From Pelecanus crispus (lineage: Eukaryota > Chordata > Aves > Pelecaniformes > Pelecanidae): a stretch of 64,000 nt of DNA. Made by a program: the position numbers and the translations under genes. Positions 1 through 11,000 of the stretch are shown piece after piece. The stretch's first letter is position 1, and each line of letters opens with the position of its first letter. Where the stretch lies: contig NC_134652.1 in NCBI RefSeq assembly GCF_030463565.1, positions 20,251,397 to 20,315,396 of the forward strand. The letters are read 5' to 3'. The notes below the pieces were generated by a model. The model was not told where the DNA came from. It did not search any database and was given only the letters and a program-made list of their open reading frames with translations.

Positions 1-596
1 GTATGAAGGTCCCTGCCAGTCCAGGCAGCAGCCTTCTGGTTTTTAGTTTAAACATAATTCAGTAAGTTAGGGAGTGCTCCAAGAATTTCAGTTTTGGAAG
101 CACTACAGCTCCTTCTCGCAGTAGATGTATAGTCTGCCTTCCTTGCTGCCCTCTTCAGGGCAATCGCTTTTGGGCTGGCAATTACAGCAGTTGCTTATGC
201 ATTAGGATGTGAGGAAGATTTGGAGTGTTTTAATCATCTTCAGAACATTGGGTACTGGTTTTTAGGAAGAAAATTTTACTTCTTCTTTGTTCTCAAACAC
301 TCTTTTCCCCAACTTCATGTGCGTGTTTTTCTGTGGCTTGCTCCCAGTTACCGGAACATAATGTTGTGGTCCCGGCCGAGAAGTGGGGAGAACGTCACGT
401 TACCCCCAGGAAGCAGTTTCTTAGCACAGTATCCCTTTCTGGAGGCAGTGAGAATGGCTCTTCCTTCTCTGTGGGTGTTTTACAGTGGAGGGCCTGTGTC
501 CTGTGCTGATTTGAGGTGTAAGGAGGAGCCGTTACATGACCTGTTTTTTACTTTCAGGACGATCATTCACGTAGCGACTGGCAGTTTGTATAAAGA
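1..596. other. unassigned flank upstream of the PANK1 promoter
   Basis: I see no gene, repeat or RNA here. An open frame at 220-603 (+) has no family resemblance and runs into the CR1 tail, so I treat it as chance. In mammals the neighbour on this side is KIF20B, in the opposite orientation. No kinesin-like exon is visible in this short flank. Confidence 0.5.
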
Positions 597-1026
597 ATCA
601 TAGAATCGTCTAGGTTGGAAAAGACCTTTAAGATCATCCAGTCCAACCATTTACCTACACTACCAAGCCCACCTAAACCAATCAAGGGTAGACTAGACTA
701 AACCATGTCCCAAAGTGCCACATCTACCCGTTTTTTGAACACTTCCAGGGATGGGGACTCCACCACCTCTCTGGGCAGCCTGTTAGTGCTTGACTACCCT
801 TTCCATGAAGAAATTTTTCCTAATTTCCAGCCTAAACCTCCCCTGGCGCAGCTTGAGCCCATTTCCTCTCATCCTATCACTAACTACATGGGAGAAGAGC
901 CCAGCACCCACCTCACTACAACCTCCTTTCAGGTAGTTGTAGAGAGCGATAAGGTCTCCCCTCAGCCTCCTCTTCTCCAGGCTAAACAACCCCAGTCCCC
1001 TCAGCCGCTCCTCATAAGACTTGTTA
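595..1026 (-). mobile_element. CR1 LINE fragment, 5'-truncated, 3' tail at left
   Basis: The left end has the avian CR1 3' tail read in reverse: ATCATAGAATCG, then GGTTGGAAAAGACCTTTAAG and ATCATCCAGTCCAACC. Read on the minus strand, the right part still encodes the end of CR1 ORF2 ([15 protein letters not shown], about 1017-973), followed by a decayed C-terminal remnant. Only about 430 bp remain, as is usual for 5'-truncated CR1. The right boundary is approximate because similarity fades near 1026. The element is probably inert. Confidence 0.9.
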
Positions 1027-1245
1027 TGTGAAGTGACCTTCATGTGCAGAGCAAAGTTCAGTGAGCGTTTCTTTTCAAAGTACACGCATGACACTTGATG
1101 CCGAAGACGTTTCATTCAGAAAATGTGTCTTTACACCGGGCTGTCTCGGGGGTCAGGCAGTAAGTCACGGTCACAAGGTGCGCAGCGGGCAGCCAAGATG
1201 CTGAAAAAGCAGGAGGTGAAAGGCGTTCAAGGGCGCGCGGGGGGA

Positions 1246-1254
1246 GCACGTGAC
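1246..1254. promoter_or_regulatory. E-box GCACGTGAC (USF/MiT-TFE type)
   Basis: The 9-mer GCACGTGAC contains a palindromic CACGTG core at the left edge of the CpG island, about 580 bp upstream of the PANK1-alpha ATG. The flanks fit an M-box or CLEAR-like site bound by USF or TFEB-family factors. A single short motif is weak evidence of function. Confidence 0.35.
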
Positions 1255-1516
1255 AAGGCAGACAAAAGCCCGCGCGCCGGCGCTGCTGCTCGGGCCGCTT
1301 TGCGGGGGGTGCCCGGCGCGCGGCGGGTCACGCGCGCGGCGGCCTCCGGGACGCAGACACCCGCGTCGCGCGAGCGTGCCTGCGCACGCCCCGACGCCAG
1401 AATGGCACCGCGGCCCGTGGCGGGGGCAGGCCCGGCGCCGGCGAGCGGGCTGACGGCAGCCAAGCGGCGCTGGGAGGGCACCGGCCGCCGGCTCCCAGGG
1501 TGACCGTGCCCCTGCC

Positions 1517-1557
1517 GCCCCGCCCCGCCCCGCCCGAGGGGGCCCGCCCCGCCCCGG
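1517..1557. promoter_or_regulatory. clustered GC boxes (Sp/KLF type)
   Basis: Overlapping CCCCGCCCC repeats sit at about 1518-1536 and again at about 1544-1556, roughly 275-315 bp upstream of the alpha start codon. This is typical of CpG-island promoters and probably serves the alpha transcript. The transcription start itself cannot be read from the sequence. Confidence 0.5.
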
Positions 1558-1831
1558 CGCGCTCCCGCCGCTGCTGGCGGAGCCCCGCAGGTGCCGGGCG
1601 CGGCGGGCGGGAGCGCGCCCGTTAGCCGGGGGGGGCCGCCGCGTCCCCGGCGGAGGGCGGCGGCCGCCCCTCTGCAGCGCGCTGCGGGCAGGACGCCTGC
1701 GCCGTGCGCCGCCGCCGGCGGGCGCCGCATCCCCAGCGCACGGAGCCGCGGGCGCGGGCGCCGGCAGGAGCCGAGGCTCCGCCGCGCCCAGCCGGGGCTG
1801 AGCCGGGAGACAAAGGGGAGCGGCCGCCGCC

Positions 1832-2090
1832 ATGGGGGAGCAGCTCCGCGCCCAGCCCGCCGCCCCGGCGGGGCCGCCGCCGCCCGCCGCCGCCGCCTCC
1901 TGCTCGCTGCTCGGCGGGCTGCTGCAGAACGGCTTCCGCCCCCCGAGCCAGCCGCTGAGCAACGGCGGCTGCGGGGAGGCGTCGCACCCGCTGCTGCTCC
2001 GCCCGGAGCCGCCGCCGCTCGGCCACGGCTCCCCGGCCAAGAAATGCAGGCTGCGCCGCAGGATGGACTCGGGCCGGCGGCACAGGCCAC
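1832..2090 (+). CDS. PANK1: PANK1 exon 1-alpha (coding part)
   Basis: The start codon has a strong context (GCCGCCATGG), and an in-frame TGA lies upstream at 1799-1801, so this exon cannot extend further in frame. It encodes 86 codons plus one base and ends at CCAC|GTAAGTG. That base joins CG of exon 2 to make Pro87, giving HRPPFPWFG, as in human PANK1-alpha. The N-terminus is Pro/Ala-rich and low-complexity. Residues 67-81 ([15 protein letters not shown]) match human PANK1-alpha closely and include a basic K70-R77 stretch that looks like a nuclear localisation signal. The extension is much shorter than in human PANK1-alpha, whose N-terminal part is over 200 residues. Confidence 0.9.
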
Positions 2091-5000
2091 GTAAGTGACG
2101 AGCGCGGCGGGCTCGGCTCGGCTCGGCGGCCCGGTCCCCTCCGTGCGCCGCTGCCGCAGCCCGGCCCGGCGGCCGCCGGCGTGGGCCCGGTGTCAGGCGG
2201 CCGCGGCTGCTGCGCCGCCTCCCCTGCAGAGCGCTGCCCGCCCGGGGCTGGCGGCCGCCCGGCTCCCGCGCCGCGGGCCTTCCCCTTCCCCCGCCCCCGC
2301 CCCGCCGGCGGGCCCGGGCGGGCGGAGCGAGGGCCCCCGGTGCCGGCCAATGCGGCGGCGGCGCCCGGGCACGGCCCCGCCCTGCGCCAATGGGGCGGCG
2401 GCGGGCGGGGAGCGGCGGCCCGGCACAAACGCGGCGAGCGGCGGGCGGCAGCTCCGCTCCGCTCCGCGCCGCGCCGCGCCCAGCCCAGCCGCGCGTCGGG
2501 CGCCCGCAGGGTCCCGCCGGCCTCCGCCGCCTCCGGACGCGCCCATGAAGCTCATAGTGCCCAAGCAGCAGTGTAAGTACCGGCGGGGGCGGCTGCGGGC
2601 TCTTGGGAAGGCTCTGCGGTCTCGGGGCGCGCTTCTTCCCCGAACCGTGTTAGAATTGGGGAAAAAAAAAGCAGACCTGGGAGCTGAGTGCAGATTGTTC
2701 TGACGTGGGGCGGGGGAGTATCGTGCAAACACGGTAAGTTTGTCATACGCTCCTTACGAGCATCACCTCTGGCTTTTGGTTAGTCGGTTTGGGAGCTGTT
2801 AGTGAACTGGCTGGCTCCTTCATGTTTTGTTTTAAGGCTACGAGTCCCCGACATCCGTATTTGTAATTAATTGTGTAAGGTTTGCTGATTAATCGTACGT
2901 TTTACTCGATCGTAGCTAACTTCTTACATGTAGGTGTGGAGCTATTGAATAATTCCATGGTAAACTCTACAAGTAAAACAATCCGATGGAAGAAGTACTC
3001 TGTTTCTTTGCGCTCGTGCTTCACTAGCGCTTCAAATAAAGCCAACAAATGTTTGCTTCTTTGTTAAAAGTTCAGCATGTTCCAGAAGGGTAATCGGGGA
3101 TAGTCAGGATCACAGCTATCCACTGCCAAAACTTAAAAGATGTTTCTGCTCAGTAGGAAGTAGTGTGCATTCAGGTACTCTGGATTTTTTTTTGTTGTTG
3201 TTGTTGTGGTTGTTTCTTTTGAAATGAATACTTCAAAAACTTCTGTGTAAGCAGAACAAAATAGTCTGAAACAGCCTTGAAGAGTTGCAGCTTTCACAAG
3301 GCTCCTTATTATTACCCAGTGCCTTCTCCGGCTTTTTAAATGTTTTTGCTGAGCTACACATACCACTTTCCCTTAGAATGTTCTCTGTATCGATTAATCA
3401 TGTAGTGCTTACAGTACTTGTTGATACTTAAGTTAGTTTTCTACCAAATTTAACATACTGGTGACCAAATCATTCTCTGACACAAACTGGTTTTGTAGTC
3501 TTGGTCCAGCTTCCCATTTTCATTCGGGAACAGAAACTGCAGAACTTGGACTAACTTACGTTTTTATTTGGTGTAACTAAGAAGAGTCAGCACTTGCATA
3601 TCAAACTCTTCATAATAGTAAAAACTATTTTGAAGCAAAGAATAAGGCTTTTAGGGATTCCTGTAATGGCTTGAATAAGAAGGAATGAGGAATTTGGAAT
3701 TTCCCTCCCATCTTGAGGGGAAAAAGAGCCCATCAGAGTAAAAAGTGTAGGTGACTGTCTATATTGCCTGAGATGTATGACAACTGAGTCTTCAGTTGTG
3801 GGGTTTTAATGAAATGAGGCTTTAATGAAAACAGCAGGTGAAGGAAGTGTGTTGTAGAACTATTCTATGGGCAATTTCTTTGCTGAATAAAATACATGAG
3901 TTCTTGCGGATCTTACACTTTTTAACTTACATGGTTTATTTTGTACAAGAATAAATTTGCAATTTAGTATTAGTATTGCAGGAAGATATAACAGCAGATT
4001 GTCACCAACTTAATTCATTAAATTATACTCAAATTTTCCTGGTACTGCGTAGCTTCCCACTGTATTCATCTCTGGTGAATACTACACAGTCCCATTTTAC
4101 TGATTTTTGTATTTAATCCTGGCCTTAGCAGATGTTTGTTCTGTGCTTAAGGACACATTGCAAAATGAAGTGCAGTTGCCACATTGCATGTAAGACTTCA
4201 GTATTGATTGTGGGGTTTGCTTTGCATGGTGGAAAAGATAATGAGATAATTGGCATTTCCCAATATTTCAACAAATGAAACCTATCTTTCTGCAGCAATC
4301 ATTCCTTTAAATCCTTATGAATTGTATGTTTCCTTGATTGTTTTTACTTTCTACCAAAGTGAGGTAGACTTCTATATTCCCAAGTCTTTTTCCCCTCTGA
4401 GAAGGGAAGATTCCCTGTGAAACCAGTGTGCTTTGGTGATTAGCCTGCGGTGAGAGAGGATCTGGGGACTAACTTAGTCCTTTTGACTTGCCTCCTGCTG
4501 CTTCTGCTGAGAAGCTTGTCTTTGCTTTGTTTTCCTTAGTTGAACTAGATGAGTTGTCAGGGGTATTAGTCTTATGTCAGTTTTCTGGTTCAAATCATTA
4601 GTGCAGACCCTTTGTGAGACTAGGGTTTGCATTACCTTTCTGTGTCACAGCACTGTGTAATGAATACAGAAAAGTATCTGTTATGCTGCCTTGCATTGTG
4701 AAGTGCTCCACAAGAGAATAAGATACTGAAACAGTGTGAATTTTGCAAATTTCAAAAGCCTGCTAAAGTGTCATGTTGTTCAGTTTTAAATGTGGTATTT
4801 GAGCAGAGGAAAGAAAAAGAGCAGTTAAGTGCCTTCATCATGCCAGTGAAACAGCATTGTAGCCAAGTAAGGACAAAGATTTCAGCATGGCAGTTAACTA
4901 GACAGGTGCTTCACATCATTATTCTACATCAGATATAGGGAAGAAGCCAGCTGGACGTCTTAATTCTATTGCTTTTCTTAATTTAAGATAAAGCTTTGGA

Positions 5001-8000
5001 GTCCCTATTCCAATCAGCATCTTGCATCTCACCCCAAGTCACTTGGTAGTTGTTAGGGGTCAAAGAATGTGTGTTTTGAGGCAGCGTGACCGTTTACAAC
5101 TAATGTGCATTATAATTGCCATGGTTAATGTCTAAACACTTCAAGTTGTAGCTTCATGGTAAAGAATGCTTTTTGGCCAATTTTAGATTGATACACCTGT
5201 GATGTTTGGCTGCAGCATGGTTATGTAGTACTACTTAAGGCCAGGTGGAAACTGGAAGACCTAGGTTTTTTTCACCTGTGGTGATGTTAAATGTGGAATG
5301 CCATGATTATATAGTATATTTTAGTGAAGAATACAGGAGTGAAAATGGTTTTGGTCTTGCTATTGTTTGACACAGTGAATAAGCACGACATTATCGGTTA
5401 CTGAAATTTTGTCCAAGGCATTGGAATATCCCACAGTCTTTTAATATGCTATGTAAAGTTAGTCTCCAGCTGCTTTTAATGTAGGTGGAGGTGAGGGTTG
5501 CCTAAGGAATAGGACTGGTCATAACAAACTGAAGTAGTTAGTGTGTTGTGGTCCAGCATCCTGCGAGTTAAAACCGCCCATCTGCCTTGCCAACAAGATA
5601 ACGCGTTTCCAACAGTAATGGGAAACTTATGCAAATCACTTCCATCAGGCTGGGTGCTGTTAGATCCAAGAATGAGATTCACAATAGCTAATCGTTGCTT
5701 CTTGTCGCTTTGTAAGTTTGGCTTTTATTTGTTAGGGTTTTTTAATGAAGCTATACAGGCTAGGTAATGGCCTAGTCTCCCAGCGCTAGCTTCAGAAATC
5801 AGTTTGCGGTAGTATGACTACATATGTGTGAATGGTCACAACTGTTTAACAAACAGCTCTTTGCTTTTGGGTTTGAAGTTTTTTGGTTTGGGTTGTGTTT
5901 TTGGTTGTGTGTGGGTGTTGGTTTTTTTTTAAGGGTGTTTTATTTTCTGGTGAAGAGGTAGACATTCAATAAGCCCTTGCTGCTGAAAATGAACTGGAAG
6001 GCTTTGCCTAACATATGTGCATGATTTATTTAACTCTAGCTTTGTAAGGTTTAAAGAAACTTCCATTACTAAGCAGATATAATTCATTTTTTAAGCTATA
6101 TATTCTGTTTTTGTTCAAAGGAAAATGAATGCTTCCATTTTACAACATGTTTGGATTGCTCAAAATAACTGTGCAAAATAGGAAGTAATTGAAAAATATC
6201 TCTAAGTGATTATCAGCTTCTTTTTTAATAGAAGGCAGCTTTCAGAAGCTGTGAGAATACTATGCCATCCACCTTATGTGTGACTCCTGTTTTGACACTC
6301 ACTCACCCCCCTGCCCCCCATTCTTATTTTTCTCTGTCTCTCCCCTCTTCCAGTTCCAATTAAAACAGGAAGTTCTTAGATTATCAAAGCATCAAGCAAT
6401 GCAAATTAAATGCAAATGAAAAATGTAAATGAAGTAATAGGATTTCATCATATGTGTGTCCAGGAAGAAAAGCAGCTGAACCTAAGATATTTCATCTGAG
6501 ATATTTATGGCTAAGATATCAGAGTATTGAGACCACCATTCAAATTATTGATAAAAAAATTTGAGATACTGTATAGCTGTGTTCAAGGAAATACAGGTCT
6601 TGTAAGAGAGATGTATAAGCTCAAACAGCTTTGGCAAAAGAAACTGCTGCAAATTGGTCATGGGTAAATCTGGGGTCCAGGTAAGGAGAAGAAAGTTCTA
6701 ACCAGCAGGATTCAGGCACAATCTCTTTCTAAGAGTTGAGGAGTAAAAGGATTAAGCTAACCTTATGTGGTGGTGGTTTAAACAAATGAAAAGGATTACC
6801 CTTGGTTATCCTCTTTAATGGGGGGAAATGTTACTTAGTGACCTAGCTAGGAGTTCCCTTTCATTCCTGCTTCCCATGATCTTAACCATGTTGTGATTTC
6901 ATATTTATGCTCCACACCCCTTCTTTATGCTGTAAGTTAAGCAGAGGATTTTTTAAAATCAGATGTGTTCAATTCTGAATGTAATATGCCTTACAGGAAG
7001 AGCTTTATACATATGTTCATACTCTTAAAAGTTTGTGCAGAAACTAGGTAAAATGTATCATGGAATTTCTCATGAGTGAACCTTTCCCCCAGATAGCACA
7101 GCTGTTGGTGTGCATCAGGTTACCTAACTATGCAATGCTGTAGATACCTTCTGTTTGCATTGTCACATGCTTCTGCAGCTAAATTTTGGAGTAATGAAGA
7201 TTTTTATCTCAGGATAGCAAGCCAGTAAGTAGTTGGTGCATTTCAAAATAGAATTAATTTTCTTAAGAAGATAAGTGGAGTCTTTTGATTTATGCTAGGC
7301 TTTTAAGAATGCATGAGACATATCGATGTGTTCTGTATCAGTTCTATGGGACCTAGAACGAGATTTTATAGTGTTGTTATTTTTTATGACTTACTGCAGT
7401 GTAGCAGTACAGTAGAATAGTTTTATTTTCTCCACAGTAATAGGTCCAATAGGTACATTGCTTACTGACTTTGAGAAGAGAGAAGTCAGCTCCTAACAGT
7501 CTTAGTAGTTAAGAATTGCATTTTTTACACTGTGAAAGTGTTTTTGCAACACATCCAGTGTCTTTATTTTTCATAGTAAATCACACAGTTTTGAATAACT
7601 GTTATCAGCCTAAGATGCGGATGTGACAGATTTCACTTCTTGCTTTCCTGGCTTTTAGTAATCCAAGAAACTGGACATTTATTCAGGTTATCAATGAAAT
7701 GCTGGACTTCCAGTTTAAAACAAACAAAAAACTAAACAACCCAAACCAAAAAGGAACACACAATTCCCCCCCCCCCCCCCCCCATTTTCCTTCAGGTCTG
7801 TGGAGACTGTATCTACACAAATACTTTCCTTTCTTCATACCCCCTGGTTGCAGCAGTGAGGGCCCTAATAATTTTGGTGGCCTCTGAATAGTCTTCCTCC
7901 CTGTATTCAGGGAGGCAGGAAAACACAGGAGCACCTTGCAGTCTGTATGCATGCTCCCATTAGCACCGCATTCAGTGGTGTCAGGAAAGTTGAAATGTAT

Positions 8001-11000
8001 AGGTACCAGCTAAGCTGGGTTATCTAAAGATGCTGAAAAGAACTGATGGTGCTTCAGTGGTGCATTTTGTTTTGGAACATACTGATAGTAAAATCACTGG
8101 AATACAGAAGTGTTTCTGCTGTCACTCCAGTTGTATGGAAGTTATATGCATTTCAGTGGGACTTGTCAGGAACTTTTGAGACTTGGTTTTTGTCCTAATT
8201 GGTCAACCAGTCAAAATAGTTGTCATCTTTATTGCAAGTGATTCCAGGAGATAGCTGGTATTAGCTGCTGTGAAGAAAAGTAAGCTGCTGTTCTGTGTAA
8301 CTGAAAAGATCGGATGTTGTGGACTGATCTTGTGCTCTTTAGTTGTGCTGAAGAAAACTGCTGCTGTTCTAAGAGCAAAGTTCTTTCTTCAGCTCTGTTT
8401 GGCTCTCAACAAAATGAAAGGAGCTGAGCTTCACAGAAAGAATAAACTAAAAAAAAAAAGTGTCTTGGTATTTCTGCTTGCTTTTTAAATGTGGGCATTA
8501 TGTGTACCTATCCCAAAAACTATACAGACTTGAAATAACTTCACATTTGTTTTCTACAGTACTTATTCTTTGTTAATGATTTAGTTATGACTCCTCAAAA
8601 TGTTAAAATATAAAAATAATTGTCTTGGAAATAGTTTATGAGTAACTCTCAGCTTTTAGAACTTAACGCTTTTATTGCTGGACTTGTGTTTGATAGGAGG
8701 CTGGAATGCTGCTTCCCTCTCTTAAAGATTAAATCTGCACTATAGCTTTAAAGCAACTGTTGGTGCAGGTAGATTGTAGCAGATTTTATGCCCTTACTGT
8801 AAAATATTGGAAGTTGGCTCACACTTAGCTACAGGCTGGTTCTGTATCACACAGTCCAACCATGCTGCTTTTAAAATTCAACTTCCTGCTTGCATATTAA
8901 GATGCATCTGAGGAGGAGACTTACTGTTCCTGTGGGACAGGTAATTAAAGTTCTGAGTAGCTTAAATAAAGATTTGTGTAAATCACTAATGAGATTGGCA
9001 TCCTGAGCTCCATTGCTTTGTTGTACAATGTGGACCAGACCACTTTTGCTTAAATATTTACCTTGTACTTCCAAAAGAGTTTGGGTTACAGGTTAGTGTA
9101 TGGTAACATTTTTTTCCTCTTTAAAATAAAGCCTATTTTAAAACCGCTTGTTTTCAGATTCTTCCTATTTCAGGGAGCTCTCATGCATCTGCATAGGATG
9201 TATCTTCCCAAACCTCGAATTAGACTTCATTTCAGCGTCTTTGTGCCTTGTGGCTTGTAGGGCATGGAAAAAGAAAATTAAGAGTTTACAACAGATAACA
9301 GTAGGTGCCCTTAGAAAAACTGAACTTTTAAGGAGGTAATTCATAGGAGTTTATGCATTATGCCTGTCTTGTCCTGAGGGAAAGGGGGGAGAAACTGATG
9401 ATTCAATTATTTGGCATACAGCAGTGGAGCAAAATAGCAGTTTTGCTAAACATCTGACATTTAAGGATTGGTTTAGGGAGGGAGAGTGTATTAACAATTG
9501 TGAAATTTAGACTTTTGAACTATTCAGCTAGACGAGAATGATGCTGAGATCGTTGTGGCAAGAAGTAAAAGACTCTAAGCTGCTTTCAGCCTGAAGTTGA
9601 GTACCTTAATACTGATCTGTGATTACATGAGGAAGGAACAGTGTGATCAGTAACTCCTATGCTTAACATCTTTGCCCCAAGTTGTTTATGTCTAGGTTCA
9701 CTGGCAGAAGAATCAGTAATGCATATGGTGTCTGTGGTTTGGAGCTTGTATCAGCATTAAGTTGCGATGCCCTAGTTGGTAGAATTGCATTTCTAGGCCA
9801 GTCTGCCTGATTCTCCCTAAAAGCAGGGAGGTGACTGTGTGACTGCTGTTTTAGAAATGTATCTTAGATGTTAGCCACATACTGAGTACTTTTAATTTTA
9901 ATTTCTCTAAGAAGCATTACTAGCTGCCGCCTCCTGCACTGCCTGTGTAAAGATTTTGTGTTCTCACTTCTTACCACTTCATAAAGTTACCTGGCTTACT
10001 ATTTAAAATGTATGCGTGTATATATAAGTAAAGCAGGCAGAGCAACCTGGTTCAGTTAGTATCTTCTGTCTGCGTGTTCTCCACAGCCATTTTCTCTTGC
10101 TATTAACAGAACAAAGGCTTTGGTAGACCTAGGCCGGCTGTGGCAAATGCGTATATGCTGAGAAGCAAGCAGTGGCATTTCTTGTATAGTTCTACGATAG
10201 GCTAACACATACACCAGCAAAGGGAGTCAATGCTCAAAGAAAAGGACTGCCAGTGGTAAATATTGAACTGAAAACAGCTCATTCTTCTTCTGCTAATATG
10301 TGCAGGTGGTGTAGTTCCAGCAGAGCTGCTAGTTCTGGTGGGTTGAAGTCTGGAGACTCCCGGCATAATGAGAGAGTTACGTATTGCTGCTCTTCAGACA
10401 GAGCCTTATGACTGGAAATTCCGACTGGTCTTGGAAAGGCAATTGTAGATGTTACGCAGTGGGAACGTGACTTGAGAAATCTCGTTCTCCTGTTTGGTTG
10501 TTTGCTCCTCCCCCCCTCTGTAGTCTATTTTAAGAATTGGTGCTGGGAGTCGGACTGGGTGAAATGCAGTAAATGTGCTCTGTCAAGAGGTGCTGACAGA
10601 AGAGTAAAATGTTTTCCTGGGAAAAAACATTTTCATTTTATTAAAACCTCCTTCTCCGGAGAAGAGTATTCTCAGTTTTTCTTTATTCTTAACTGAGGTT
10701 TTATGAAGTCTTAACTTAGTGAGATGTTTAATACATGTGAATTGGACATGTAAGTGACCATGAGCTTTCAGGAGCAGATGCTGCTACTGTGACTGCGCAG
10801 AATTGTCGTTCAGCAAATGTTTTAAGTGATATGGCTAACCTGTATATTTATAGTGACTTTCTTTTTCTTCTTCCCCAACCCCCTTGTCCTTAGCGTTTCC
10901 ATGGTTTGGAATGGATATCGGTGGAACATTGGTTAAACTGGTCTACTTTGAACCTAAGGACATTACTGCAGAAGAGGAACAGGAGGAGGTGGAAAACCTA

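Larger units (their letters stand above)
1200..2620 (+). promoter_or_regulatory. PANK1: CpG island with the alternative PANK1 promoters
   Basis: The base composition shifts abruptly to very GC- and CpG-rich and returns to AT-rich after about 2620. The island contains both PANK1 first exons (1832-2090 and 2545-2572). I see no TATA box at a plausible distance from either start codon, which fits a dispersed CpG-island promoter. The many long open frames here on both strands follow from the near absence of A/T and are not separate genes. Confidence 0.9.
2573..10893 (+). other. PANK1: PANK1 intron 1 (beta form; alpha form starts at 2091)
   Basis: The intron is bounded by GTAAGTAC at 2573 and CCTTAG ending at 10893. 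It holds no recognisable gene or transposon. I see a (TTG)n tract at 3185-3210, a G/T-rich tract at 5877-5930, twin octamers at 6399-6417 and a C18 run at 7766-7783. Open frames inside it show no coding character. Confidence 0.9.

Noticed and set aside
1-596. Possible KIF20B exon on the minus strand, and a 127-codon plus-strand frame at 220-603
   Set aside because: No kinesin motif is present, and the plus-strand frame is unrecognisable and ends in the CR1 tail.
1171-2703. Many long open frames on both strands (up to 289 codons) in the first CpG island
   Set aside because: The DNA is so GC-rich that stop codons are rare in every frame. Only the frames at 1832-2090 and 2545-2572 match PANK1 and end at proper donors.
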